Source: Paraburkholderia caledonica NBRC 102488
Lineage (GTDB): Bacteria; Pseudomonadota; Gammaproteobacteria; Burkholderiales; Burkholderiaceae
Length of the DNA stretch: 64,000 nt
Assembly (NCBI RefSeq): GCF_000685095.1
Contig: NZ_BAYE01000007.1
Coordinates: 310,001 to 374,000, forward strand
Direction of reading: 5' to 3'
Part shown: piece by piece, positions 46,035 through 54,788 of the stretch
Position numbering within the stretch: position 1 is the stretch's first letter
Layout of the letters: each line of letters starts with the position of its first letter
Notes under the pieces: model-generated
Database searches by the model: none
Told to the model about the DNA's origin: nothing
What the model saw: the letters and a program-made list of their open reading frames with translations, nothing else
Position numbers and translations under genes: made by a program

Positions 46035-47439
46035 GTAATTAGCGTTAAGGCAGCGAACAAATCCTTGCTCACAGGAGCATGGCAGCTGGATCTGTTAGTG
46101 TTGTCTTCCTTTGTGCTCCACGGTTCGATCATGTTGGTATGGCAAGTATGGAACGCCGCAAAGTCACCTTCAGGCTCTACCCCACCGCCACGCAGGCCGA
46201 GCGCCTGACGGGCTGGATCCGCTTGCACTGTGAGCTGTACAACGGGGCGCTCGAGGAGCGAATGGACTCGTATCGGAAGACGGGTAGATCGATCGGTTAT
46301 TACGAACAGCAGAACGCGTTGCCGGCGATTAAAGCTGATCGCCCGGAGTTTGTCGAGCTAGGTAGTCACGCCCTCCAGCAGACACTGCGCCGGCTGGATC
46401 TCGCGTTTCAGGCGTTCCTTCGCCGTCTCAACGCTGGACAGAAGCCGGGTTTCCCGCGCTTCAAGGCCAGCAAGCGGTTTTCTGGTTTTTGCTACCCGGA
46501 TCCGGCAGGCTGGAAACTCATGCAGTCCGGCGCGCGCGGCGCGACGATTCGGGTGGGCAGCGGCAAGCAGGCCATGTCGATCCGCGCGCGTGGCCGGCAT
46601 CGGTTCGGCGAAAGTGTGAAGCCCAACGACCTCACGATCATGCGCAAGAACGACGAGTGGTTCGCGTCTGTCACTTTGCGGGCATCGGCGGCGGCTTGCG
46701 CCCGTGTGCGCAATGGTGACGATTATCGCGGCGTTGACTTCGGTATCAACGACTGGGCCACGTTCGACAATGGCGAGACGATCGCCAATCCGCGATTCAT
46801 CCGCAATGAGCTTGCGCGGATGGGGGATCTGCAGCGTTGCAGATCGAGGAAACATCGTGGATCTGTCCGCCATATGCGGCTCGGTCGGCAAGTGGCGAAA
46901 CTTCACGCGCGCATCGGTAACCTGCGTCGTGAGTTTCTTCACACCACGACCTCCAACATTGTCGCGTCCTGCGCGGTGCTCGCCACAGAAGAACTGCGCA
47001 CGCAAAGCATGAGCCGTTCGGCCGGGCGCACGCATGACAAGCCTGGCCGGATGGTTAGGCAAAAGGCTGGACTGAATCGCGAGATCCTGTCGGCCGGATT
47101 CAGTATGGCGCACAAAATGCTCGCGTACAAAGCGGTAGAGGCTGGTACGCGGCTACATATCTCGAACACACTCAAGTTAAAGCCTTCGCAGCGCTGCGCT
47201 GCGTGTTGGGAGATCGTGCCCAAAGCGCTCGCGAAACGTGTGCATGAGTGTCCACATTGCGGACATATTGCACCGCGCGATCAAAACGCAGCGTCGGTCG
47301 TCCTGATTGACGCACACACGCCTGGGACGGGCGTGGCGGCGAGACCCAAACCTCTGTCGCGGCAACGCGCCAAGCCAAAGTCGGTGACCCGCGAAACCCC
47401 TGCTACAGTATCGCCCGACGCTTAGTAGAGGGAGAGTTC
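46035..47439 (+). mobile_element. tnpB-only insertion of the IS200/IS605 superfamily between pyrB and pyrC'
   Basis: The pyrB-pyrC' interval holds a complete tnpB and no tnpA. Element ends were not resolved: the left boundary lies somewhere between the pyrB stop (46034) and the tnpB start, with one weak hairpin GCTC-ACAG-GAGC (46067-46078), and the right boundary must be at or near the tnpB stop because pyrC' starts 14 bases later. The coordinates give the whole interval and not a mapped element. Confidence 0.65.
46148..47425 (+). CDS. tnpB: TnpB RNA-guided endonuclease (IS200/IS605 accessory)
   Basis: A 425-aa TnpB with every catalytic position in place: RuvC-I Asp197 (GVDFGINDWAT), RuvC-II Glu281 (LATEEL), a zinc ribbon with C350, C353, C368 and C371 (QRCAAC, ECPHC), and RuvC-III Asp378 (PRDQNAA). 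The N terminus MERRKVTFRLYP and the segment HALQQTLRRLDLAFQAFLRR match the family. TnpB cuts DNA using an omega-RNA transcribed from its own 3' end, keeping the element in place. The start at 46148 is chosen by family conservation; ATG 46139 is in frame and neither has a good ribosome-binding site. The reading frame is intact, so the protein may be active. Confidence 0.92.
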   Translation: MERRKVTFRLYPTATQAERLTGWIRLHCELYNGALEERMDSYRKTGRSIGYYEQQNALPAIKADRPEFVELGSHALQQTLRRLDLAFQAFLRRLNAGQKPGFPRFKASKRFSGFCYPDPAGWKLMQSGARGATIRVGSGKQAMSIRARGRHRFGESVKPNDLTIMRKNDEWFASVTLRASAAACARVRNGDDYRGVDFGINDWATFDNGETIANPRFIRNELARMGDLQRCRSRKHRGSVRHMRLGRQVAKLHARIGNLRREFLHTTTSNIVASCAVLATEELRTQSMSRSAGRTHDKPGRMVRQKAGLNREILSAGFSMAHKMLAYKAVEAGTRLHISNTLKLKPSQRCAACWEIVPKALAKRVHECPHCGHIAPRDQNAASVVLIDAHTPGTGVAARPKPLSRQRAKPKSVTRETPATVSPDA

Positions 47440-48717
47440 ATGATTCATATTCAAGGCGGCACGCTGATCGATCCGGCAGCGGGTACCGAACAGCAGCAGG
47501 ACGTTTTCATCGAGGCGGGCAAGATCGTCGCGCTCGGCAACGCGCCCGCCGGTTTCGAGGCGACGCAAACCATCGACGCGCGCGGTCTGCATATCGCGCC
47601 CGGTCTCGTCGACCTGTCTGCGCGTCTGCGCGAGCCGGGCTTTGAACACAAGGCCACGCTCGAATCGGAGATGGCCGCGGCGCTCGCTGGCGGCGTGACG
47701 AGCCTCGTTTGTCCGCCGGACACCGATCCGACGCTCGACGAACCCGGTCTCGTCGAAATGCTGAAGTTCCGCGCCCGTAATCTCGATCAGGCGCATGTGT
47801 ATCCACTCGGCGCGTTGACGGTCGGCCTGAAAGGCCAGGTCATCACGGAAATGGTCGAACTGACCGAAGCGGGCTGCATCGGCTTTTCGCAGGCCGACGC
47901 GCCGATGGTGGATACGCAGGTGTTGATGCGCGCGCTTCAATACGCGAAAACGTATGGATACACGGTGTGGCTGCGTCCTGTGGATGCCTATCTCGGCAAG
48001 GGCGGCGTGGCGGCGAGCGGCGCGCTGGCGTCGCGGCTCGGCCTCTCCGGCGTGCCCGTCGCGGCGGAAACCATCGCGCTGCATACCATCTTCGAACTCG
48101 TGCGGGTGACGGGCGCGCGGGTGCATCTGTCGCATGTGTCGTCAGCGGCGGGCATCGCGCTCATGCGCGAGGCAAAGGCCGAGGGCTTGCCGGTTTCGTG
48201 CGACGTCACCGTAAACCACGTGCATCTGATCGACCTCGACATCGGCTACTTCGATGCGCAGTTTCGGCTCGACCCGCCGCTGCGTCAGCAGCGCGATCGC
48301 GAAGCGATCCGCGCGGGTCTTGTCGACGGCACCATCGACGCGATCTGCTCCGACCACACACCGGTCGATGACGACGAAAAACTGCTGCCCTTTGGCGAAG
48401 CGACGCCGGGCGCTACCGGCCTCGAGCTGTTTCTGTCGCTAACGGTGAAGTGGGCCGACGAAGCCGGTGTGCCGCTTGCAAAGGCGCTCAACCGCATCAC
48501 CGCAGCGCCGGCCGCCGTGCTCGATCTGCCAGCGGCGGGCAGCGTTGCGGTAGGCAGCGTAGCCGACCTGTGCGTGTTCGACCGGCACGCGCATTGGCGC
48601 GTCGAACCGCGCGCGCTGAAGAGTCAGGGGCATAACACGCCGTTTCTCGGTTACGAATTGCCGGCTCGCGTTCGCGCGACCATCGTGGCCGGCCGTGTCG
48701 CATTCGAGCAGCGCTAA
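47440..48717 (+). CDS. pyrC': PyrC', dihydroorotase-like, probably catalytically inactive ATCase partner
   Basis: A 425-aa amidohydrolase-fold protein of the DHOase family. The metal-binding His-x-His that follows the Asp of GxxDxHxH is replaced: DLSARLREPG (residues 58-67) has Ser60 and Arg62 instead of two His. Later segments (VHLSHVSSAAG, CSDHTPVDDDEK) are partly kept. Pseudomonas-type PyrC' proteins with this loss are structural subunits needed for PyrB activity, and an active DHOase is encoded elsewhere. GAGGGAGAG precedes the ATG and lies only two bases after the tnpB stop, so its expression may depend on transcription through tnpB. Confidence 0.9.
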   Translation: MIHIQGGTLIDPAAGTEQQQDVFIEAGKIVALGNAPAGFEATQTIDARGLHIAPGLVDLSARLREPGFEHKATLESEMAAALAGGVTSLVCPPDTDPTLDEPGLVEMLKFRARNLDQAHVYPLGALTVGLKGQVITEMVELTEAGCIGFSQADAPMVDTQVLMRALQYAKTYGYTVWLRPVDAYLGKGGVAASGALASRLGLSGVPVAAETIALHTIFELVRVTGARVHLSHVSSAAGIALMREAKAEGLPVSCDVTVNHVHLIDLDIGYFDAQFRLDPPLRQQRDREAIRAGLVDGTIDAICSDHTPVDDDEKLLPFGEATPGATGLELFLSLTVKWADEAGVPLAKALNRITAAPAAVLDLPAAGSVAVGSVADLCVFDRHAHWRVEPRALKSQGHNTPFLGYELPARVRATIVAGRVAFEQR

Positions 48718-48786
48718 CGTGCCCGGCATGGCTCACGCATTGGCCAGTCTGGATTTCGCATCGACCCGCAACGGAAAGCTCCGAAC

Positions 48787-49626
48787 ATGAAGCTCGCGTT
48801 ACGCAAGGCCCGTCTCATCGCGCATCTGCTGCACGGCACGTGGATCGTGGCGACGCGCTTTCCGAAAGCTGACGCGGACCGGCGTCACGCGCTCAATCGC
48901 GAATGGTCGCTCAAGATGCTGCGCCTGTGCGGCATGCGGCTCGTCGTGCATAACGACAGCGCGCGGCTCGACCGCGGCGCGCTGGTAGTGGCCAATCACA
49001 TCTCGTGGATCGACATCTATGTGATCAATGCGTGGCGGCCCACGCCGTTCGTGTCGAAGGCCGAGATCCGCCAATGGCCGTTGGTCGGCTGGCTCGCGCA
49101 GCAACTGGACACGGTGTTCATTCAGCGCGAGAAGCGCAGCGACGCAAAGCGGATCATGCATGAGCTGTCCGACCGTTTGAGCGCGGGCGAGCTGATGTGC
49201 GTGTTTCCGGAAGGCACGACGTCCAATGGACTCGCGGTGCTGCCGTTTCACGCGAATATGTTTCAGGCGGCGGTGTCGGCGTGCGCGCCGGTGCAGCCGC
49301 TGTGCATCATGTATGAAGACGCGCAAGGCCGGCAGTCCACGGCGCCTGCCTATATCGACGATCTCTCGCTCGCGGACTCGCTTGACTTGCTGCTGCGCGG
49401 CGGGCCGTTGACCGCACATGTGTACGTGTGTGCGCCGCTTGCGGCGGGCGCGGACCGTCGTGCGTTGGCGGCGCAAGCGCAAGGCGTAATCGAAGCGGCG
49501 CTGCGGGAGATGCAGGGCGGCGCGGCAACAAGCGGCGCGCTCGTCGCCGAACAGGCGGAAATGTCCGCATCCGCCGAAACAATGATTGAACCCGCCGACA
49601 ACCCGCTCCGCTCGCCAGGCGTCTAA
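48787..49626 (+). CDS. plsC: 1-acyl-sn-glycerol-3-phosphate acyltransferase
   Basis: A 279-aa membrane-associated acyltransferase. NHISWID (H71, D76) is the catalytic HX4D motif, FIQREKRSDAKR is motif II, FPEGTTSNG (140-148) is motif III with the substrate-binding Glu, and a Pro-containing motif IV follows. It acylates lysophosphatidic acid in phospholipid synthesis. It starts 69 bases after pyrC' and may be in the same transcript. The C-terminal 50 residues are polar and variable. The convergent apaH ends 12 bases away. Confidence 0.93.
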   Translation: MKLALRKARLIAHLLHGTWIVATRFPKADADRRHALNREWSLKMLRLCGMRLVVHNDSARLDRGALVVANHISWIDIYVINAWRPTPFVSKAEIRQWPLVGWLAQQLDTVFIQREKRSDAKRIMHELSDRLSAGELMCVFPEGTTSNGLAVLPFHANMFQAAVSACAPVQPLCIMYEDAQGRQSTAPAYIDDLSLADSLDLLLRGGPLTAHVYVCAPLAAGADRRALAAQAQGVIEAALREMQGGAATSGALVAEQAEMSASAETMIEPADNPLRSPGV

Positions 49627-49638
49627 ATCCCGTACCGC

Positions 49639-50523
49639 TTAATTGCCGCCGCTCGAGCGACAGTTGTCGCATTGGACCTGGGTGAGTGTGCGTTCCGCGG
49701 GAATCTGCGCGAGCCGCACCGCTGACAGCTTTTCGCCCCACACGCAGCCAGAGTCGAGTCCGATCAGGTTGTCGCGCAGCATCAGCCCTAGCGCGGCCCA
49801 ATGGCCGAACACCACGGTCACGTCGGCGGTCTTGCGCCAAGGCACGTCGAACCAGGGCATGCAGCCGGGCGGCGCGGCGTTCAGGCCGCCGCTGCTGCTG
49901 AAGTCCATCGCGCCTTCCGCACTGCAGAAGCGCACGCGCGTCAACGCGCTGCAGGTGACGCGCAGACGCTCGATGCCTTTCAGATTCGGCGTCCACAGGC
50001 TCGGCTCGTTGCCATACAGGCCCGCCAGTGTCTCCTTCCAGTTCGGCGCGCGCAGCGCCCGCTGCAATTCGTCGGCGAGTTCGAGCGTGAGGTTCACGTC
50101 CCATTGCGGCACCACGCCCGCGTGCACCATCAGCATGCCGTTCTCGTAATGCGCGATAGGGCGGTGACGGACCCATTCGAGCAGGTCGTCAGCATCGGGT
50201 GCGGCCAGAATGTCGTCGATCGTGTCGCCCTTTTTCGACTTGCGAATTCCCGCCGACACCGACAGCAGATGCAGATCGTGATTGCCCAGCACCGGCACCG
50301 CGCGATCGCCGAGCGCGATGATGTCGCGCAGCGTGGCAAGCGATTCGGCGCCGCGGTTGATCAGATCGCCCGCGAACCATAGCGGCGTGCCGGCCGGCGG
50401 CGCGGCCTTCGCGAGCAGCCGCTGGAACGGCGTGCGGCATCCTTGCAGATCGCCGAAGGCCAGAGGCACGGGTTGCTGCTGCGAAATTGACGAAAGGGAT
50501 GAAGGCGCGGTGAAGGGAGTCAT
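49639..50523 (-). CDS. apaH: Symmetrical bis(5'-nucleosyl)-tetraphosphatase
   Basis: A 294-aa metallophosphoesterase that splits Ap4A into two ADP. It shows the metal motifs in order: FGDLQGC (GDxxG), FAGDLINRGAESLATLRDI (GDLxxRG), VLGNHDLHLLSV (GNHD), MLMVHAGVVPQW and VFGHWAALG. The start at 50523 (MTPFTAPSS) is chosen by family length; the frame remains open upstream for 74 codons without coding character. It is divergent from the epimerase gene, whose start is about 200 bases away. The gene is typical of betaproteobacterial chromosomes next to the O-antigen locus. Confidence 0.93.
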   Translation of the reverse strand: MTPFTAPSSLSSISQQQPVPLAFGDLQGCRTPFQRLLAKAAPPAGTPLWFAGDLINRGAESLATLRDIIALGDRAVPVLGNHDLHLLSVSAGIRKSKKGDTIDDILAAPDADDLLEWVRHRPIAHYENGMLMVHAGVVPQWDVNLTLELADELQRALRAPNWKETLAGLYGNEPSLWTPNLKGIERLRVTCSALTRVRFCSAEGAMDFSSSGGLNAAPPGCMPWFDVPWRKTADVTVVFGHWAALGLMLRDNLIGLDSGCVWGEKLSAVRLAQIPAERTLTQVQCDNCRSSGGN

Positions 50524-50726
50524 CGAGGAAATGTTTGCGGTTCGATACACGCGGCGGCGAACAGGGTGTGCCGCGTTGGGCAGTGCAGCAAGCGAGCGTG
50601 ACATAATAGCCCGTTTGAAGCGCCGGCATCGCGCCATGCCTCGGCTACCGCTGTTGTCGCCGCATGCAGTGAACGACCGGCGCGATATTGCATCACAACA
50701 GGATGACCCTCGTGAACGGAGAAAGC

Positions 50727-51638
50727 ATGTCGTCTTTCGATGCAAAGAAACCCGTCCGCACGCTCGTCACCGGGGCGAGCGGCTTCACTGGCCGCTATCT
50801 GGTCGATAATCTGCTCGGTCGCGGCCATACCGTGATCGAAACCTTCGCCGGCCGCGACGAGCGGGAAACGCCCACGCGTTTGAGGCTCGATATCACCTCG
50901 CCGGAGAACTGCCGGCGCGTGATCGAAACGGCGCGGCCCGACTATATCGTTCATCTCGCTGCGATCAGCTTTGTCGGCCACGACGATCCGCTCGACTTCT
51001 ACCGCGTCAACGTGATCGGCACGCTGAATCTGCTGGAAGCGTGTGCCGCGACCGGTCATACGCCGCGCAAGGTGCTGATCGCGAGCAGCGCGAACGTGTA
51101 TGGCAACGTGACGAGCGATGCGATCGACGAAAGTTTTCCGCTCACACCGGTCAATCACTACGCGGCCAGCAAGGCGGCCATGGAAACGATGGTGCACACC
51201 TGGTTCGACCGGCTGCCTATCCTGATCGTGCGTCCGTTCAACTACACGGGCCGCGGACAGACGTCGAACTTCCTCGTGCCGAAGATCGTCGAGCACTTCG
51301 CGCGGCGCGAGCTCTCTATCGAACTGGGCAATATCGATGTGGCACGGGATTTTTCCGACGTGCGCTACGTGGCGAATGCTTATGAGGCTTTGCTGGAGGC
51401 AGAGGCCGCTTCTGAAACGGTCAATGTCTGTACCGGCACGCCTTATACGCTGCGGGACATTCTCTCGGCGGCGAGTGAGCTGACCGGACATGAGCTCGAG
51501 ATTCAGGTCAATCCTGCGTTCGTGCGGCAAACCGACGTGAAGATGCTGGCCGGGTCGCCGGCCAAGCTGCGCTCGCTGGTGCCGGAGGTTGAGGCGATTC
51601 CATTTATGGACACGCTATGGTGGATGTTGGCGGCTTAA
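50727..51638 (+). CDS. rmd: NAD-dependent epimerase/dehydratase, GDP-4-keto-6-deoxy-D-mannose reductase-like
   Basis: A 303-aa short-chain dehydrogenase of the extended type. VTGASGFTGRYLVDNLL is the Gly-rich NAD(P) site, LAAISFVG the middle loop, SSANVYGN the Ser region, and NHYAASKAAME holds the Y-x3-K pair. The C-terminal half (FVRQTDVKMLAGSPAKLRSL) resembles Rmd, which makes GDP-D-rhamnose from GDP-4-keto-6-deoxymannose. No gmd is in the window, so the assignment is by similarity only. GGAGAAAGC precedes the ATG 50727. It marks the left side of the O-antigen locus. Confidence 0.75.
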   Translation: MSSFDAKKPVRTLVTGASGFTGRYLVDNLLGRGHTVIETFAGRDERETPTRLRLDITSPENCRRVIETARPDYIVHLAAISFVGHDDPLDFYRVNVIGTLNLLEACAATGHTPRKVLIASSANVYGNVTSDAIDESFPLTPVNHYAASKAAMETMVHTWFDRLPILIVRPFNYTGRGQTSNFLVPKIVEHFARRELSIELGNIDVARDFSDVRYVANAYEALLEAEAASETVNVCTGTPYTLRDILSAASELTGHELEIQVNPAFVRQTDVKMLAGSPAKLRSLVPEVEAIPFMDTLWWMLAA

Positions 51639-51780
51639 TTGGCGAAACCGGCGGTATCTGCGGACATCTGCCGTCATTCTGAGTTGTGGCGTCGCAACAA
51701 ACCACTCGCTTGTAGGTCAATGGACAACAAGGTGGTCAAGCTGTTTCAAATCGTTAGGGTTCTGGTTTTTGCCCCGGGCG

Positions 51781-51803
51781 GCTTTATAATCAGGGCTTTA
51801 TAA
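51781..51803 (+). promoter_or_regulatory. Possible promoter with duplicated GCTTTATAA before rmlB
   Basis: GCTTTATAA occurs at 51781-51789 and again at 51795-51803. The first contains a perfect TATAAT (51785-51790). A -35 candidate near 51762 (CTGGTT) is weak. It lies about 140 bases before the rmlB start. Confidence 0.4.
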
Positions 51804-51936
51804 GATTGGTGTTTGAGCGGCTGTCCGCTGTGCGAGGGGTAGCGCCGGGCGCTGACAAGAATCCAACGCCACAACGCGAGGTTGCGTGGATCGGCAAGCG
51901 ATTTCGATCTGCCTCCAACATCTAGAAGGGAAATTC

Positions 51937-52992
51937 ATGATCCTGGTAACGGGCGGTGCCGGCTTTATCGGCGCCAATTTCGTGCTCGACTGGCTCGATG
52001 CGTCGGACGAAGCGGTGCTGAATGTGGACAAGCTGACCTACGCCGGGAATCTGGGTACGCTCAAGTCGCAACAGGCCAATCCCCGGCATGTGTTCGTGCG
52101 GGCCGATATCTGCGATCGTGCGGCGATGGATGCGCTTTTTGCCGAGCACAAGCCGCGTGCTGTGCTTCACTTTGCGGCTGAAAGCCATGTGGATCGCTCG
52201 ATTCACGGCCCGGCTGATTTCGTGCAGACCAATGTGGTCGGCACCTTCACGTTGCTCGAAGCCACCCGTCAGTACTGGAATACGCTCGGCGAGGCTGACA
52301 AGGCCGCATTCCGTTTTCTGCATGTCTCGACCGACGAGGTGTTCGGTTCGCTGTCGGCCAGCGACGCGCAGTTCTCCGAAACGACGCCCTACGCGCCGAA
52401 CAGCCCGTACTCGGCCACGAAGGCGGCCGCGGATCATCTGGTGCGTGCCTACCATCACACGTATGGCTTGCCGACGCTGACGACGAACTGCTCAAATAAC
52501 TACGGCCCGTATCACTTCCCCGAGAAGCTGATCCCCCTGATGATTGCCAACGCACTGGGCGGCAAGCCGCTGCCTGTGTATGGCGACGGACTCAACGTGC
52601 GCGACTGGCTGTATGTTGGCGACCACTGCGCAGCGATTCGTGAGGTGTTGGCGCGCGGCACGTTGGGCGAATCCTACAATGTGGGCGGCTGGAACGAAAA
52701 GACCAATCTCGACGTAGTGCACACCTTGTGCGATCTGCTCGACGATCTGCGTCCGAAGGCATCCGGGTCATACCGCGACCAGATTACTTTCGTTAAGGAC
52801 CGCCCCGGTCACGACCGTCGCTATGCTATCGATGCCCGCAAGCTTGAGCGGGAGCTCGGCTGGAAACCGGCCGAGACCTTTGAGACGGGTCTGCGCAAGA
52901 CGGTGAAATGGTATCTGGACAACCAGGACTGGGTGCAGGATGTGATGTCTGGTGAATACCGCAATTGGGTGGCGAAGCAATATGCAGCCTAA
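51937..52992 (+). CDS. rmlB: dTDP-glucose 4,6-dehydratase
   Basis: A 351-aa RmlB that converts dTDP-glucose to dTDP-4-keto-6-deoxyglucose. TGGAGFIGANFV is the NAD site, HFAAESHVDRSI is the conserved substrate motif, STDEVFGSL has the catalytic Asp-Glu pair, and SPYSATKAAADHLV holds the Y-x3-K. ATG 51937 follows GAAGGGAAA; the upstream extension is not conserved. Its stop overlaps the next gene (rmlD) by 11 bases. First gene of the rmlBDAC operon. Confidence 0.97.
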   Translation: MILVTGGAGFIGANFVLDWLDASDEAVLNVDKLTYAGNLGTLKSQQANPRHVFVRADICDRAAMDALFAEHKPRAVLHFAAESHVDRSIHGPADFVQTNVVGTFTLLEATRQYWNTLGEADKAAFRFLHVSTDEVFGSLSASDAQFSETTPYAPNSPYSATKAAADHLVRAYHHTYGLPTLTTNCSNNYGPYHFPEKLIPLMIANALGGKPLPVYGDGLNVRDWLYVGDHCAAIREVLARGTLGESYNVGGWNEKTNLDVVHTLCDLLDDLRPKASGSYRDQITFVKDRPGHDRRYAIDARKLERELGWKPAETFETGLRKTVKWYLDNQDWVQDVMSGEYRNWVAKQYAA

Positions 52993-53899
52993 GGCGACGC
53001 GTATTCCCACGTTGCTTGTGACCGGAAGCAACGGCCAGCTCGGCTTCGAGCTGCGTCGCAGCTTGGCGCCGCTGGGTCATGTGATTGCACTGGACCGTGC
53101 GGGATGCGATCTGGCGCGGCCGGATGAGTTGCGCCGCCTCGTACGTGAATTGCGGCCGGACATCATCGTCAACCCCGCAGCTTATACCGCCGTCGACAAA
53201 GCCGAGACTGAGACTAGTCTCGCGCACGCCATCAACGGTACCGCGCCCGGTGTGTTTGCCGAGGAGGCCAAAGCTCTGGGCAGCCTGCTGGTGCACTATT
53301 CGACCGACTATGTATTTGATGGCCGCAAGGTTGGTGCGTATGTCGAATCTGATGCAGTGAACCCGCAGTCTGTCTACGGCAAGAGCAAGCTAGCCGGCGA
53401 GCGGGCCATTGCAGCGTCCGGTGCGACGGCCTTGGTGTTTCGCACCTGCTGGGTGGCCGGCGCTCATGGCGGTAACTTCGCCAAGACTATGCTCAAGCTG
53501 GGCCGCGAGCGCGACAGCCTGCGTGTGATTGCCGACCAGTTCGGTGCGCCGACTACCGCCGCCCTGATTGCCGACGTGACTGCACAGATTGTCTCGCGCC
53601 ACTGGCTGCACGATCGACGCGACGCTTTCCCCGCCGGCGTCTACCATCTGGCCGCTGCTGGCGAAACGACGTGGCACGGCTATGCTAATGAAGTGCTGCG
53701 TGGCGCGGCGGCACGCGGAGTAGAGCTGAAGGTGGATCCGGCACTTATCGAAGCGATTCCGACTACCGCTTATCCGCTCCCCGCACCGCGTCCGGCCAAC
53801 TCGCGCTTGAATACTGGCATGCTGCGCGAGACTTTCGACATCCACCTTCCGGATTGGCAGCAGGGCATTCAATTCCTGCTCGACCAGATCCTTTCCTGA
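52982..53899 (+). CDS. rmlD: dTDP-4-dehydrorhamnose reductase
   Basis: A 305-aa RmlD, last step in dTDP-L-rhamnose synthesis. LLVTGSNGQLGFELRRSL is the NADPH site, VNPAAYTAVDKAE is diagnostic of RmlD, STDYVFDGRKVGAYVESD contains the Thr, and SVYGKSKLAGERAI the Y-x3-K. The start at 52982 overlaps rmlB by 11 bases and yields the usual length. It is followed by rmlA after 11 bases. Cytoplasmic. Confidence 0.97.
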   Translation: MQPKATRIPTLLVTGSNGQLGFELRRSLAPLGHVIALDRAGCDLARPDELRRLVRELRPDIIVNPAAYTAVDKAETETSLAHAINGTAPGVFAEEAKALGSLLVHYSTDYVFDGRKVGAYVESDAVNPQSVYGKSKLAGERAIAASGATALVFRTCWVAGAHGGNFAKTMLKLGRERDSLRVIADQFGAPTTAALIADVTAQIVSRHWLHDRRDAFPAGVYHLAAAGETTWHGYANEVLRGAAARGVELKVDPALIEAIPTTAYPLPAPRPANSRLNTGMLRETFDIHLPDWQQGIQFLLDQILS

Positions 53900-53910
53900 T
53901 CATTCGCACT

Positions 53911-54780
53911 ATGCGCAAAGGTATCATCCTTGCCGGCGGTTCCGGCACGCGGCTGCACCCGGCCACACTTGCGATCAGCAAGCAACTGCTGCAGGTGTAC
54001 GACAAGCCACTGATCTACTACCCGCTTTCCACGCTGATGTTAGGTGGCATGCGAGACGTTCTGATCATCAGCACGCCACAGGACACGCCCCGCTTCCAGC
54101 AACTGCTGGGCGACGGCAGTCAGTGGGGCATGAACCTGCAATACGCGGTTCAGCCCAGTCCGGATGGATTGGCGCAGGCGTTCATTATCGGGGACCAGTT
54201 TCTGGGCGCCTCTCCCAGCGCGTTGGTGTTGGGTGACAACATTTTCTATGGCCACGACTTTCAGGGGCTATTGAGGCAGGCCGACCAGCAAACCAGCGGT
54301 GCGACTATCTTTGCTTATCATGTGCAGGACCCCGAGCGCTACGGCGTGGTGAATTTCGACAAGATGGGGAAGGCCCAAAATGTTGAAGAAAAGCCCAAGG
54401 TTCCGAAGAGCAATTTTGCCGTTACTGGTCTCTATTTTTACGACAACCAGGTGGTAGACATCGCTAGGGCGGTCGAGCCCAGTGCACGCGGCGAACTGGA
54501 AATTACGGCGGTTAACCAGGCGTACCTGGAGCGCGGCCAACTCAATGTGCAGATCATGCAGCGTGGCTACGCGTGGCTGGACACAGGTACTCACGAAAGT
54601 ATGCTGGAAGCAGGCCAGTTCATTGCCACGTTGGAACATCGTCAGGGTCTGAAGATCGCTTGCCCGGAAGAAATCGCTTGGCGTCATGGCTTTATCACGG
54701 ACGAGCAGCTCGAGAAATTGGCTCAGCCGTTGGCCAAGAGTGGCTACGGACAGTACATTTTGCGTTTGCTGAAGGAATAG
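53911..54780 (+). CDS. rmlA: Glucose-1-phosphate thymidylyltransferase
   Basis: A 289-aa RmlA that makes dTDP-glucose. GIILAGGSGTRLHPATLAISKQLLQVYDKPLIYYPLSTLM is the nucleotide-binding start with the RLxPxT loop and the catalytic Lys, LVLGDNIFYG contains the Mg-binding Asp, and EKPKVPKSNFAVTGLYFYD is the sugar site. The ATG 53911 gives the standard length. It is inhibited by dTDP-rhamnose in other species. The operon order here is B-D-A-C. Confidence 0.97.
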   Translation: MRKGIILAGGSGTRLHPATLAISKQLLQVYDKPLIYYPLSTLMLGGMRDVLIISTPQDTPRFQQLLGDGSQWGMNLQYAVQPSPDGLAQAFIIGDQFLGASPSALVLGDNIFYGHDFQGLLRQADQQTSGATIFAYHVQDPERYGVVNFDKMGKAQNVEEKPKVPKSNFAVTGLYFYDNQVVDIARAVEPSARGELEITAVNQAYLERGQLNVQIMQRGYAWLDTGTHESMLEAGQFIATLEHRQGLKIACPEEIAWRHGFITDEQLEKLAQPLAKSGYGQYILRLLKE

Positions 54781-54788
54781 GACAAATC

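Noticed and set aside
46067..46078. Small hairpin GCTC-ACAG-GAGC as left end of the tnpB element
   Set aside because: A 4-bp stem is too short to be distinctive, and no matching right-end structure or target motif could be paired with it.
46035..47439. A tnpA (Y1 transposase) gene accompanying tnpB
   Set aside because: The pyrB-pyrC' interval has room only for tnpB; no HUH/Tyr motif is present in either strand there.
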